From Pomphorhynchus laevis (taxonomy: Eukaryota > Acanthocephala > Palaeacanthocephala > Echinorhynchida > Pomphorhynchidae), in contig WNNJ02000563.1 of NCBI GenBank assembly GCA_012934845.2, positions 1-64,000 of the forward strand: 64,000 bases of DNA. Direction: 5' to 3'. The number at the start of each line of letters is the position of its first letter. Position 1 is the stretch's first letter. Below are positions 33,497-41,254 of the stretch, piece after piece. A program made the position numbers and the translations under genes. The notes under the pieces are model-generated. The model was not told the origin of the DNA, ran no database searches, and worked only from the letters and a program-made list of their open reading frames with translations.

Positions 33497-33546
33497 ATAT
33501 ATCCAATTTGATATTGTCAGTTTAACTTCAGTGATGGTTTAACTTC

Positions 33547-33612
33547 GGATGTCGTCGATGGTTGTCGATAATTGTCAAGCGGATGGTTGTCGACATCGAC
33601 AACCATCGATGT
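33547..33612. repeat. 46-bp block shared with 49848-49893, plus short palindrome
   Basis: GGATGTCGTCGATGGTTGTC... (46 bp) is identical to 49848-49893, beyond the 5' end of LINE A1b. It ends in a perfect inverted repeat GATGGTTGTCGA / TCGACAACCATC (33582-33607, 2-base spacer). Confidence 0.9.
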
Positions 33613-33776
33613 TGGAAGGGTGTTTTGCGTTTTTACATTGACCATGTCGAAGTCAACTTCCAGGGGTTCATAGTTTACTATTGTGATGAAGTATTTATCG
33701 AGGGAAGTGATGGCACTGTATATGTTCATGGATAAATCAACGTGGGATCTATCGACAATGCAGATGAACGATCGGA
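33612..33776 (+). repeat. Left copy of an identical 165-bp direct repeat
   Basis: Starts TTGGAAGGGTGTTTTGCG and is identical, as far as I can read, to 34291-34455. It encodes the FYIDHVEVNFQGFIVYYCDE stretch of the hypothetical acidic protein. Confidence 0.92.
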
Positions 33777-33983
33777 TTCACGATAGAGAATTCACACGAG
33801 AATTCTCTACCCTTTCAAACACTTCATCAAGACAAACAAATGAGATGCCTAATGATTATCTCATAGAATCTAGGAATTTTCCTAATTCGCTAAGTGTTCT
33901 ATCAGTATTTCCTGAACCAATGTGTCTTAGATTACGCCAAATCCGACCACATTTAATCAATTTAAGAAATTTATCTGTTTGAC
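33777..33983 (+). other. Junction sequence and probable A1 C-terminal fragment
   Basis: Begins with a short inverted repeat TAGAGAATTC / GAATTCTCTA (33784-33809). From about 33920 the plus frame reads RQIRPHLINLRNLSV-stop, which resembles the FKRQIRSHLNNL end of LINE A1 ORF2, and it leads into the A1 hairpin tail. Confidence 0.5.
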
Positions 33984-34066
33984 TCTTGTTGTTTTTTAGT
34001 TAGTGGACTTGTAAGCGTGCATGCAGTTGGCACGCATTTGCCACTTTAAATAAATGATTATTGTTG
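33984..34066 (+). mobile_element. LINE A1 3' tail with hairpin
   Basis: Contains the family A 3' hairpin at 34003-34044 in the A1 form (GTGGACTTGTAAGCGTGC...GGCACGC), with a longer loop than other copies, then TTTAAATAAATG. Confidence 0.85.
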
Positions 34067-35060
34067 TTGAAAAGCTAACGAACGAAACAGTGCACGTCGG
34101 AGCTTCAAAGGGATTGATAAGTAAGTTAAAAAACTATGGGGGATTGTGGTCTAATGAATTTTGCTTACGAATCGTTCTTGAAGATATGGCCAACGCTGGA
34201 CAGTCGTCAGGGAGATACTGTGGATCATCGAGATGATTTTTTTGAACGCTTGGATCGCTCTCTTAATCATTTCTTGTTGGGCTTTCTTAATTGGAAGGGT
34301 GTTTTGCGTTTTTACATTGACCATGTCGAAGTCAACTTCCAGGGGTTCATAGTTTACTATTGTGATGAAGTATTTATCGAGGGAAGTGATGGCACTGTAT
34401 ATGTTCATGGATAAATCAACGTGGGATCTATCGACAATGCAGATGAACGATCGGAATACTCGCCTGAAAATAGAATCGAACCCGAAAGAGTGTGAAGAGG
34501 CTCTTATTGATAGTAAAACTGGAAACGACAGTGATGAGGATTGTGAGGACACCTGGACTTATAGTTCAGAGGTTGACACTGTGGATACCTTTAATATTGT
34601 CGGTTCAATTGATGCTCTATCAGATAACAGAAGCAATGACAGCAAGAGTTATGGGAATGACTACCTTGGGACTATAGCGCTGATGGAGGACGTGGGATAT
34701 ATCGATGATGCAGGTGAACGATCTGAAAACTTGTCTGATAACAGAATCGAAACCGAAAGAGAGTGTGATGATGCTCTTATTAATAGCAGAACTGGAAGCG
34801 ACAGTGATGAGGATTGTTAGGACAACTGGGCCTTTAGTTCAGAGGTTGACACTGTAGATACCTTTAATATTGTCGGTGTAATTGATATTCGATCAGATAA
34901 CAGAAGCAATGACTTCAGCGGTTATGGGAATGACTACCTTGCGACTATAACGCTGATGGAGGACAACAACAATTCTGGAAATTACCATTGCTGTAGTGTG
35001 GAAAAAAGAATGGTTCTAAAAAGGCTTGAGGCTTCCGATTGTGGTTGTTTCACTGATACA
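34067..35060 (+). pseudogene. Hypothetical acidic protein with 91-residue repeats (broken)
   Basis: I do not recognise this protein. One frame (34136-34414) reads FFERLDRSLNHFLLGFLNW then FYIDHVEVNFQGFIVYYCDE and GSDGTVYVHG. After a stop and frame change a second frame (34362-34820) carries an acidic repeat: ALIDSKTGNDSDEDC, SSEVDTVDTFNIVGSID, SDNRSNDSKSYGNDYLGTI. The same repeat recurs 273 bp (91 codons) later, interrupted by a TAG at 34818-34820. No transmembrane segment or zinc motif is obvious. It is flanked by LINE DNA and could be a captured host gene, an unknown element's gene, or a decayed paralogue. Confidence 0.45.
34465..34980 (+). repeat. 273-bp tandem protein-coding repeat, about 1.9 units
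   Basis: GATAACAGAAGCAATGAC occurs at 34623 and 34896, 273 bp apart, and the flanking sequence matches throughout (GACAGTGATGAGGATTGT; GAGGTTGACACTGT). The period is 91 codons, so the frame is preserved between units, which indicates past selection on a protein. Confidence 0.9.
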
Positions 35061-35395
35061 GTAACGTGTTGGAAATTCAAAAGAAAATAATCCTTACTAC
35101 AAAGCAAACTTAGTACCACTAAACTTCTCTGCTAATTTCCGAAAATGTCTCACCTGCGATAGCCTTGGCTGCGGTGTGGAGTTCGGAAGCGTAAGTCCTT
35201 TAAGAAGACGGGCAGTGGAAGGCTCCTTCAGACTGGAAGAACAAAGCTTTGAAGGAGGTGATGTGTTCGAACAGAAGGGAGGTATGGAGATCATGCGATA
35301 AGACCGCTGGCCTCCGTCTGCTAGAATCCTCTCCTTATGTGGTACTAATCCTTCGATTTTTGCCTATATATTCTAATTTTTTGAAAAAATGTTTT
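35061..35395 (+). other. Possible 3' exon with Cys cluster; otherwise unassigned
   Basis: A plus-strand open frame (about 35086-35300) reads NFSANFRKCLTCDSLGCGVE and then RRRAVEGSFRLEEQSFEGG, ending with TAA at 35298-35300. The CxxC...C spacing is suggestive but no family is recognised. It follows the acidic-repeat locus on the same strand and might be its last exon. The rest, up to the A1 LINE, shows nothing. Confidence 0.3.
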
Positions 35396-35483
35396 CCACA
35401 TACAGTTACAAATACAAATTTATTTAATGTGGCAAATGCGTATAAGCTGTACGCTTACAAGTCCACAAACAAAAATGAGAAAG

Positions 35484-37445
35484 TCAAGCAGTTAAATTGT
35501 TCAGATGGGATCGGATTTGTCGTTTGAAGCACTGCAGGGAAGTTGATTGGCGTATATGAATGGGCAGATGATTCCACGATAGAGGAGCAGCCACCAGGAA
35601 GGAGCGGAGTCCAAAGGAGGTAGAGTAGTTTGGGACATGTAAAAGAAGGGAATTACAGGAACGCAAGGAACAGTAAACAGGACGGGAATTATCAAGAAAA
35701 GGAAGGTTGAGAAATGAAGGGGTATGAAAAGTTACAAGGCGGAAAGCAACGATAAGAAGACGAATTTGAACACGACAATAAATTGTAGGCAAATCGAGAG
35801 AAGCAAGATGGTAGGATGTGTGATCAAAACGACGAAGACGGAGGAGAATTCGGACAGCTGCGTTGACTATGCGTTGTAGGGGAAGAAGAGTGGATTTAGG
35901 TGAGTTGGAAAATAGACTAAGACAATAATCGAGTCTAGAAAAAAGGAGAGATGATATGAGAGTCATACAAGAAGGGAAATCGATCAATCTACGAACTTGA
36001 CGGAGGTTGCGGAGTATCAAGGTAGATGAGCGTACTTTATCTCTAACGAAAGGTTTAAGTGAAAGTCGGTTGTCAAAATGGAAGCCTAGGAAAACGAGAT
36101 TATCAACGATAGGAAGAATTGTAGAATTTAATGATACGGAGGGAGGTTCGAAGCCGAGGCGTCGAGGTAGGATCCACATAATTTTGGATTTATCAGGATT
36201 CAGAGAAAGGCGAAGGGAAGAAAGATGATTGGAAATTGAGACAAGACAGTCGGAAGCAGAAACACTAAGATCGCGAATACGATAAACAGGTGCATGAGCA
36301 TAGATGAGAATGTCATCAGCATATTGCATAACATGGAAGTTAAATGTATGAGAAATCGAAGACAAATCACCAAGAAGAAGAGAGAAAAGTATAGGGCCTA
36401 ATACGGAGCCTTGCGGAACACCGGACGGAATGGACGAAGGATGGGAGAGAGAAGAGTTAGAATATACGCGAAATGTACGGTTTGATAGATATGAAGAAAA
36501 CCATGATACAGTGGGTAAAGAGAAGCCATAATCATGACGAAGGCGATGGAGAAGAATCGAGTGATCGACGATGTCAAAAGCAGACGATAGATCAAGAGAA
36601 ACTATGACACTACATAATTTATGATCGCGCGATATGAGTAAGTCATTATAAACTTTAAGACAGGCAATTTCAGTAGAGTGATTAGAGCGAAAAGCGGCTT
36701 GGAAGGGAGGAAACAAGTTAGAGGAAAAGAGATATGTATTAACTTGCTTGAGAACGAGACGCTCAAGGAGTTTAGAGAGGGTTGGGAGAAGTGAGATTGG
36801 ACGGTACGAAGATGGTAGTGAAGAGTCGAGAGATTGCTTTTTGATGATAGGACGAACAGTGGCGCATTTCCAGATGGAAGGAAATGTACGGCTACGGATG
36901 AACGAGTTGAACAATGTGGTTAGGAAGGGTAAGATAGAGGAGCAGATATTTTTAAGGAAGTGAGTGGGAATTGGGTCAGAAGGAGAGGTTTTATTAGGTA
37001 ATGACAGCAGAACCGAAGAAACTTCATCAGACGAAACGGGAAGAAGGTGGAATAGTTCTGGGAGGGAAGTATTTAAAGATAAGAGTGGGTACAAGGGGGC
37101 TATGGGTAGTAGGGAAAGTAAATTAGATAGCTTAGTTTGTAGATAAGAAGAAAATTCATCAGGATTTATATTACAAGGGGTAGATGATCGTGAAAGAATT
37201 GAGTTTAAGATTTTCCAATGAGATTTCGAGTTGGAAGATGACTCGAGTTGATTTCGCCAAAAGATAGTACGTTTAGTACGTATAAGAATGAGATGTGAAC
37301 GGCGTTGAGAAAAGTAGGAATCACGAAGATTTGGAGGGAGTGAGTTGGGTGAACGTTTAAGAAAGCGTTTATACATACGAAAAGAGTGACGGAGTCGACG
37401 CTTAGAAAAACTACAGTCAGAATCGAACCAGGGAGCATGGCGCAA
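35484..37445 (-). CDS. LINE A1a ORF2, reverse transcriptase
   Basis: A continuous 653-codon frame. Motifs are APWFDSDCSFSKRRLR, NKTSPSDPIPTHFLKNI, WKCATVRPIIKKQSLD, SYRPISLLPTLSKLLERLV, FQAAFRSNHSTEIACLK, VIVSLDLSSAFDIVDHSIL (motif A), PSGVPQGSVLGPILFSLLLG (motif B), NFHVMQYADDILIYAHAP (YADD) and LNPDKSKIMWI. The C-terminus has SRLDYCLSLFSNSPKS, NAAVRILLRLRRFDH and SFLVAAPLSWNHLPIHIRQS. This L2/CR1-type C-terminal pattern places family A in that group. Catalytic residues are intact. Confidence 0.92.
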   Translation of the reverse strand: MRHAPWFDSDCSFSKRRLRHSFRMYKRFLKRSPNSLPPNLRDSYFSQRRSHLILIRTKRTIFWRNQLESSSNSKSHWKILNSILSRSSTPCNINPDEFSSYLQTKLSNLLSLLPIAPLYPLLSLNTSLPELFHLLPVSSDEVSSVLLSLPNKTSPSDPIPTHFLKNICSSILPFLTTLFNSFIRSRTFPSIWKCATVRPIIKKQSLDSSLPSSYRPISLLPTLSKLLERLVLKQVNTYLFSSNLFPPFQAAFRSNHSTEIACLKVYNDLLISRDHKLCSVIVSLDLSSAFDIVDHSILLHRLRHDYGFSLPTVSWFSSYLSNRTFRVYSNSSLSHPSSIPSGVPQGSVLGPILFSLLLGDLSSISHTFNFHVMQYADDILIYAHAPVYRIRDLSVSASDCLVSISNHLSSLRLSLNPDKSKIMWILPRRLGFEPPSVSLNSTILPIVDNLVFLGFHFDNRLSLKPFVRDKVRSSTLILRNLRQVRRLIDFPSCMTLISSLLFSRLDYCLSLFSNSPKSTLLPLQRIVNAAVRILLRLRRFDHTSYHLASLDLPTIYCRVQIRLLIVAFRLVTFHTPSFLNLPFLDNSRPVYCSLRSCNSLLLHVPNYSTSFGLRSFLVAAPLSWNHLPIHIRQSTSLQCFKRQIRSHLNNLTA

Positions 37446-37559
37446 GCGCTGGGAACGTCGAAGTCGACTAGGTAGAAGGTTATTGAGGATCGACGTAAGT
37501 TCAGAATCAAACAGAATGCAGAGATCATCGGGAGAGAGATAGTTAAGAGGAAGTGAAAA

Positions 37560-38490
37560 TAGTGAAGAATTGAGTCAGGCTGTGCAGAGAATAGGGATAT
37601 CGAGTAGTTTCCAGGGTCGACTTAGTGTGGATATTGGTGGAGGCGGAGAAGGAGGATGGGGACGAGTAAGAGTAAGAGTGACAAGGAAATGATCGGACAA
37701 ACCAGGATCAGTAATTGACAAGGAGGTATAGTCATTGAAGCAGTTAGGAACAGCAATGATGTCGAGAGCACCGCCGAGAATATGAGTTGGGCTTGTTGAA
37801 AGTAATTTATAGTTAAAATCAGAAAAAAAGATTAGTTAAAGTGATAGAGTCAGAGTCAGACGGGCGATCAAGACGAATGTTAAAGTCACCGAGAACAAAA
37901 GAAGGAGTATAAGATAATGAACAGTGAGACATTAGATCTGCAAGGTCGTTAAAGAAGATACGTGATGGGGCAACTGAACCTGGACGGTATACAATCACAA
38001 GTTCCAGAGGGAAAGGCGTTGATAATCTGCATATGAGTAATTCGAACGAAGTGTAACGGATGTTAACGTTGATTTTACGTAAAGACATTGGGTGACGAGC
38101 AATGGCAACAATACCGCCATGGTTAGACGCAGTAGATGTATGAGATGTAATTTGACGAGCTGATTCAACTAGAGAATAACCAGAGTGACATAGACGACGA
38201 ATAGCAAGATCGTCAGAGTAAGAGTGCCGGGATTCGGTAATGCAGAGAATATCGATAGATAATTGATCAAAGATATCGAGAAGCATATCAGCTTTATGAA
38301 GAATGGAGCGAGTATTGAATAGACTAAGACGAAAAGTATGCTTAAGAGCGAGATCGACTAGCGAAGAAGAGAAGGGGAGAAATGTGACGCCATCGAATTT
38401 TTGGCCTTGTGTGAAGAACGTGAAAATTTCCGTTGATTTTACGTATAGATAAGGATGACTCGCCGTTTGTTTCACGTCGATGTTTTTCAA
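37560..38490 (-). pseudogene. LINE A1a ORF2, endonuclease part
   Basis: Apurinic-like endonuclease with FRLSLFNTRSILHKADML, DILCITESRHSYSDD (catalytic E), SNHGGIVAIARHP, ELVIVYRPGS and SFVLGDFNIRLDRPSD (GDFN). In the shifted frame it continues LSTSPTHILGGALDII...SLSITDPGLSDHFLVTLTL, which supplies the final SDH motif. The frame changes at an A7 run (37823-37829), where copy A1b has six A and stays open. One stop (near 37577) separates it from the RT frame. Confidence 0.8.
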
Positions 38491-39683
38491 TGCGAGCTAA
38501 ATTGAGCTGGGCAATATCAGAAGGGGAGCGGTCAGGAAAGATACGGCAAGTAGATGAAGTGGTAAGAAGTTTAAAACGTTGGGAGAGTACCGAAGAGGCA
38601 TGTGAACTATGTCGGAAAACGATTTTTAAGAGTGGAGGACTGAGATGATTTGATTTAGTGGATTTGTTTAAACGAATAAAGGATACAGGAGCGATATTAT
38701 TGAAGAGTGATGGGTTATCATTAGGAAGAATGGTTGCTAGGATAGACCTGAAAGCAGATACATCATCATCGAGGCGAGATTGTGGAGAAGCAGATTCGGA
38801 AAGCTTTAAGTTTGATATGATTATACAGCGATCGCGCGAAGGAAAACGATTTCGTGGAAGTGGTGGACGGACAGAGCTGGTTGGAGTCGAGGTAGATGAG
38901 CAGATAGAAGTGGAAATGACAGGGGTGCTTGATAAAGAATTAATATTGGTTGGAGCAAGTGTGACAGGAGCGGGGTGTTGAATCGGTTGATCAGAGATGT
39001 GACTGGATATGATTTTAAATGAAGGATGTAACTTATTGGGAAGTGTTACGTGGGAGGTAGAGTAAGGAGAATTAAAATAGGTTGGGGCATGAGTGACAGG
39101 AATGGAGTGTTGAATTAGTTGATCGGAAATGTTACTGGAAATGATTTTGATGGAAGGGTGTAAATTATTGAGAGGTGATACAGGGGGGGGTCGAGTAAGG
39201 AGTTCGTGAGGAGAATAAAGAAGTTTGAGATTTATTTAGATTGGGGGAGGAATAGGAAAGAGGAGGTACGAGATGAAAAGCTTTGCCGTTAGCATTGTTA
39301 GAATGAGAAAGATTAATGGAAGTTTGGTACGTAGTTGAACGAGGAGTGTGTGAGAGAGTAGGTTTAATAATGGGATTATATGATGCGAAGTCAGGTGTTG
39401 ATGCGAGGGAAACATCTAAAACAGCATTGGTCTGAGTGGTAGTGTGTGATACAGGAGTAGATGAGCAGGATAACTGTAGTAGTCGTACTGATGTACAAAA
39501 ACCGCAAGTGAAATGTTTAAGTTTATACACCGAGTGGTCGGATATTTTAACACGAACAAGTGTCCATACATCGCAATCTTTGGAATCGCATCCAACTTCA
39601 AAGCTGGTATAACCATCATTGCATTTAGATGTGGAAGATTGTTGATCAGGAACAGGGATCTGAGATCGCGCTTTTTTAGGCAT
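38342..39683 (-). pseudogene. LINE A1a ORF1
   Basis: Starts MPKKARSQIPVPDQQ at 39683. The first frame (to 39165) contains the small module EVGCDSKDCDVWTLVRVKI...FTCGFC, then a Ser/Thr/Pro-rich region. After the G8-run frame change the second frame holds two copies of a segment of about 33 residues (DQLIQHSIPVTHAPT; DQPIQHPAPVTLAPT). It ends with an RNA-binding domain: RDRCIIISNLKLSES, DDDVSAFRSILATI, SFIRLNKS, RIFPDRSPSDIAQLNLARIE and FHVLHTRPKIRW. The protein probably binds element RNA. ORF2 begins inside its C-terminal coding sequence. Confidence 0.75.
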
Positions 39684-39711
39684 GACCTTTTATCGATAGA
39701 TTGAGCTCAAT

Positions 39712-39730
39712 CCGCGAGCGTAGCGAGCGG
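39712..39730 (-). promoter_or_regulatory. Conserved GC-rich 19-mer at the 5' end of family A LINEs
   Basis: CCGCTCGCTACGCTCGCGG on the minus strand. The same motif lies at the 5' end of A1b (49975-49993) and, with four changes, of A2a (54698-54716). It is a GC-rich imperfect palindrome in AT-rich DNA, just before ORF1, so an internal promoter or 5' UTR signal is possible. That role is inferred from position only. Confidence 0.6.
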
Positions 39731-39930
39731 AACTGACAGGAATAATCTGGAACTGACAGGAATAATCTGGAACTGACAGGAATAATCTGGAACTGACAGG
39801 AATAATCTGGAACTGACAGGAATAATCTGGAACTGACAGGAATAATCTGGAACTGACAGGAATAATCTGGAACTGACAGGAATAATCTGGAACTGACAGG
39901 AATAATCTGGAACTGACAGGAATAATCTGG
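39731..39930. repeat. 10 x 20-bp perfect tandem array
   Basis: Ten exact copies of AACTGACAGGAATAATCTGG, directly upstream of the 5' end of LINE A1a. The absence of mismatches points to recent expansion or homogenisation. Confidence 0.98.
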
Positions 39931-39936
39931 AATGTA

Positions 39937-39974
39937 TGTTATTTTATCTCAAACTTTTTTGAGATAAAATAACA
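39937..39974. repeat. Short perfect hairpin
   Basis: TGTTATTTTATCTCAAA pairs perfectly with TTTGAGATAAAATAACA across a 4-base loop, just beyond the 20-bp array. Confidence 0.92.
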
Positions 39975-40199
39975 TTTATTATTATTTATTATTAATAACA
40001 TTTATTATTATTTTTCATGGGCCCATTTGCGAGAACCCCGTTTTTGTAAATTATTATAATTATTATAATTTTAAAAAAAAATATTATTTTTCATTGTTAC
40101 TTTAATTATGATTTAAAAAAATTATTGAATCGGGAAAAATTATTATTATTGTTGTTTCAAAAGAGTGAGCATGTAAGGGTCCTAATAATTTATCGTCCA

Positions 40200-40738
40200 T
40201 ATCTCTACGTCATATTACTTATATCATATATGTTTCACTTCACAGCATATACTTGGCATCTGACATGCAGGGTAAGGTACCTAATGACTATAAAGGCTAT
40301 GTTATCACTCCAGTATTCAAAAAGGATCGCACGGATCCTAAAAACTATAAGCCGATAAGCTTCACGAGTGTTTTTTATCGGATATTTGATTGATTGCTCC
40401 TTCGAGCACATAATTGCACATCTTGAAGCTGAGAATATAATTTTTGATTCTCAACATGGCTTTTGCAAAGGTCACTCCACAACAACTAATTTGATCTCTC
40501 ACGACCATTGGATGCGCTGGATTTAGGTACGCCCGGTGATGTCATTTTCTTTGATTTTTCAAAGGCATGTGATATTATAATTCACTCCCATTTTATCAAA
40601 AACTTACCAATATTTGATTGTACTTGTATAGTATACGGTGGATCAAGGAGTATCTATATAAAAGATGTTATTATGTTAGGATAAATGACACTGTCTGATA
40701 GTTATTCTTTAAATTGTGGTAGCCCACAAAAAAAAAGA
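40200..40738 (+). mobile_element. LINE F fragment (CR1-like RT)
   Basis: A degraded plus-strand RT fragment: ASDMQGKVPNDYKGYVITPV, FKKDRTDPKNYKPISFTSVF (RT2), then with frame changes DSQHGFCKGHSTTTNLIS, GDVIFFDFSKACDI (motif A) and NDTLSDSYSLNCGSPQ, which approaches motif B. It stops where a family A hairpin tail is inserted in the opposite orientation. Confidence 0.7.
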
Positions 40739-40800
40739 ATTTATTTTTACGTGGCAAATGCGTGCCGGCGAACGCTTACATGGCCATGAAAAAAAATCTA
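40739..40800 (-). mobile_element. Tail-only family A insertion (copy 1)
   Basis: Only about 60 bp of LINE A: the hairpin at 40787-40751 and the TAAAAATAAATTC end, on the minus strand, set into LINE F. The stem is weakened (GCGTTC opposite GCACGC). Confidence 0.8.
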
Positions 40801-41096
40801 AATCTAGGATTGTAAATCTAGGATTGTAATCGTTATAAAAATCTAGGATTTTTATAACGATTAAGATTTTTGTATCTAAGATTTAGGTACGCCCGGTGAT
40901 GTCATTTTCTTTGATTTTTCAAAGGCATGTGATATTATAATTCACTCCCATTTTATCAAAAACTTACCAATATTTGATTGTACTTGTATAGTATACGGTG
41001 GATCAAGGAGTATCTATATAAAAGATGTTATTATGTTAGGATAAATGACACTGTCTGATAGTTATTCTTTAAATTGTGGTAGCCCACAAAAAAAGA

Positions 41097-41158
41097 ATTT
41101 ATTTTTACGTGGCAAATGCGTGCCGGCGAACGCTTACATGGCCATGAAAAAAAATCTA
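41097..41158 (-). mobile_element. Tail-only family A insertion (copy 2, by tandem duplication)
   Basis: The same tail as at 40739-40800, carried along by the 360-bp duplication. Hairpin at 41145-41109. Confidence 0.8.
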
Positions 41159-41254
41159 AATCTAGGATTGTAAATCTAGGATTGTAATCGTTATAAAAAT
41201 CTAGGATTTTTATAACGATCCTAGATTTTTATATAAAAATCTAGGATTTTTACA

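Larger units (their letters stand above)
29430..33510 (-). mobile_element. LINE B, near-complete CR1-like element
   Basis: About 4.1 kb with both ORFs. The 3' end is (ATT)n-rich, ATAATAATAATAATGCAGCG on the minus strand, as in CR1-like LINEs. ORF1 (33496-32281) overlaps ORF2 (about 32345-29554). I count three frame changes: in ORF1 near 33315, in the endonuclease near 31690, and in an A7 run at 31371-31377 just before the RT. The RT frame itself is open over 605 codons. It is one of the least decayed elements here. Confidence 0.85.
35395..39730 (-). mobile_element. LINE A1a, near full-length CR1/L2-like element
   Basis: About 4.3 kb on the minus strand: a 5' GC-rich motif (39730-39712), ORF1 (39683-38342), ORF2 endonuclease and RT (38490-35484), then the 3' hairpin (35466-35429) and ATTAAATAAATTTG. 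Visible lesions are few: a G8 run frame change in ORF1 (39183-39190), an indel at the ORF1/ORF2 overlap near 38375, an A7 run frame change in the endonuclease (37823-37829; the sister copy has A6), and a stop near 37577. A 10x20-bp array lies immediately upstream. Confidence 0.88.
40521..41220. repeat. 360-bp tandem duplication
   Basis: Two direct copies (40521-40880 and 40881 to about 41220), each containing the motif A part of LINE F, a 60-bp family A tail, and the TCTAGGAT-rich end. They differ only in A-run length and at the very end, so the duplication is recent. Confidence 0.95.

Noticed and set aside
39731-39930. The 20-bp array as a CRISPR array
   Set aside because: The units are directly abutting with no unique spacers, and the surroundings are animal LINE DNA.
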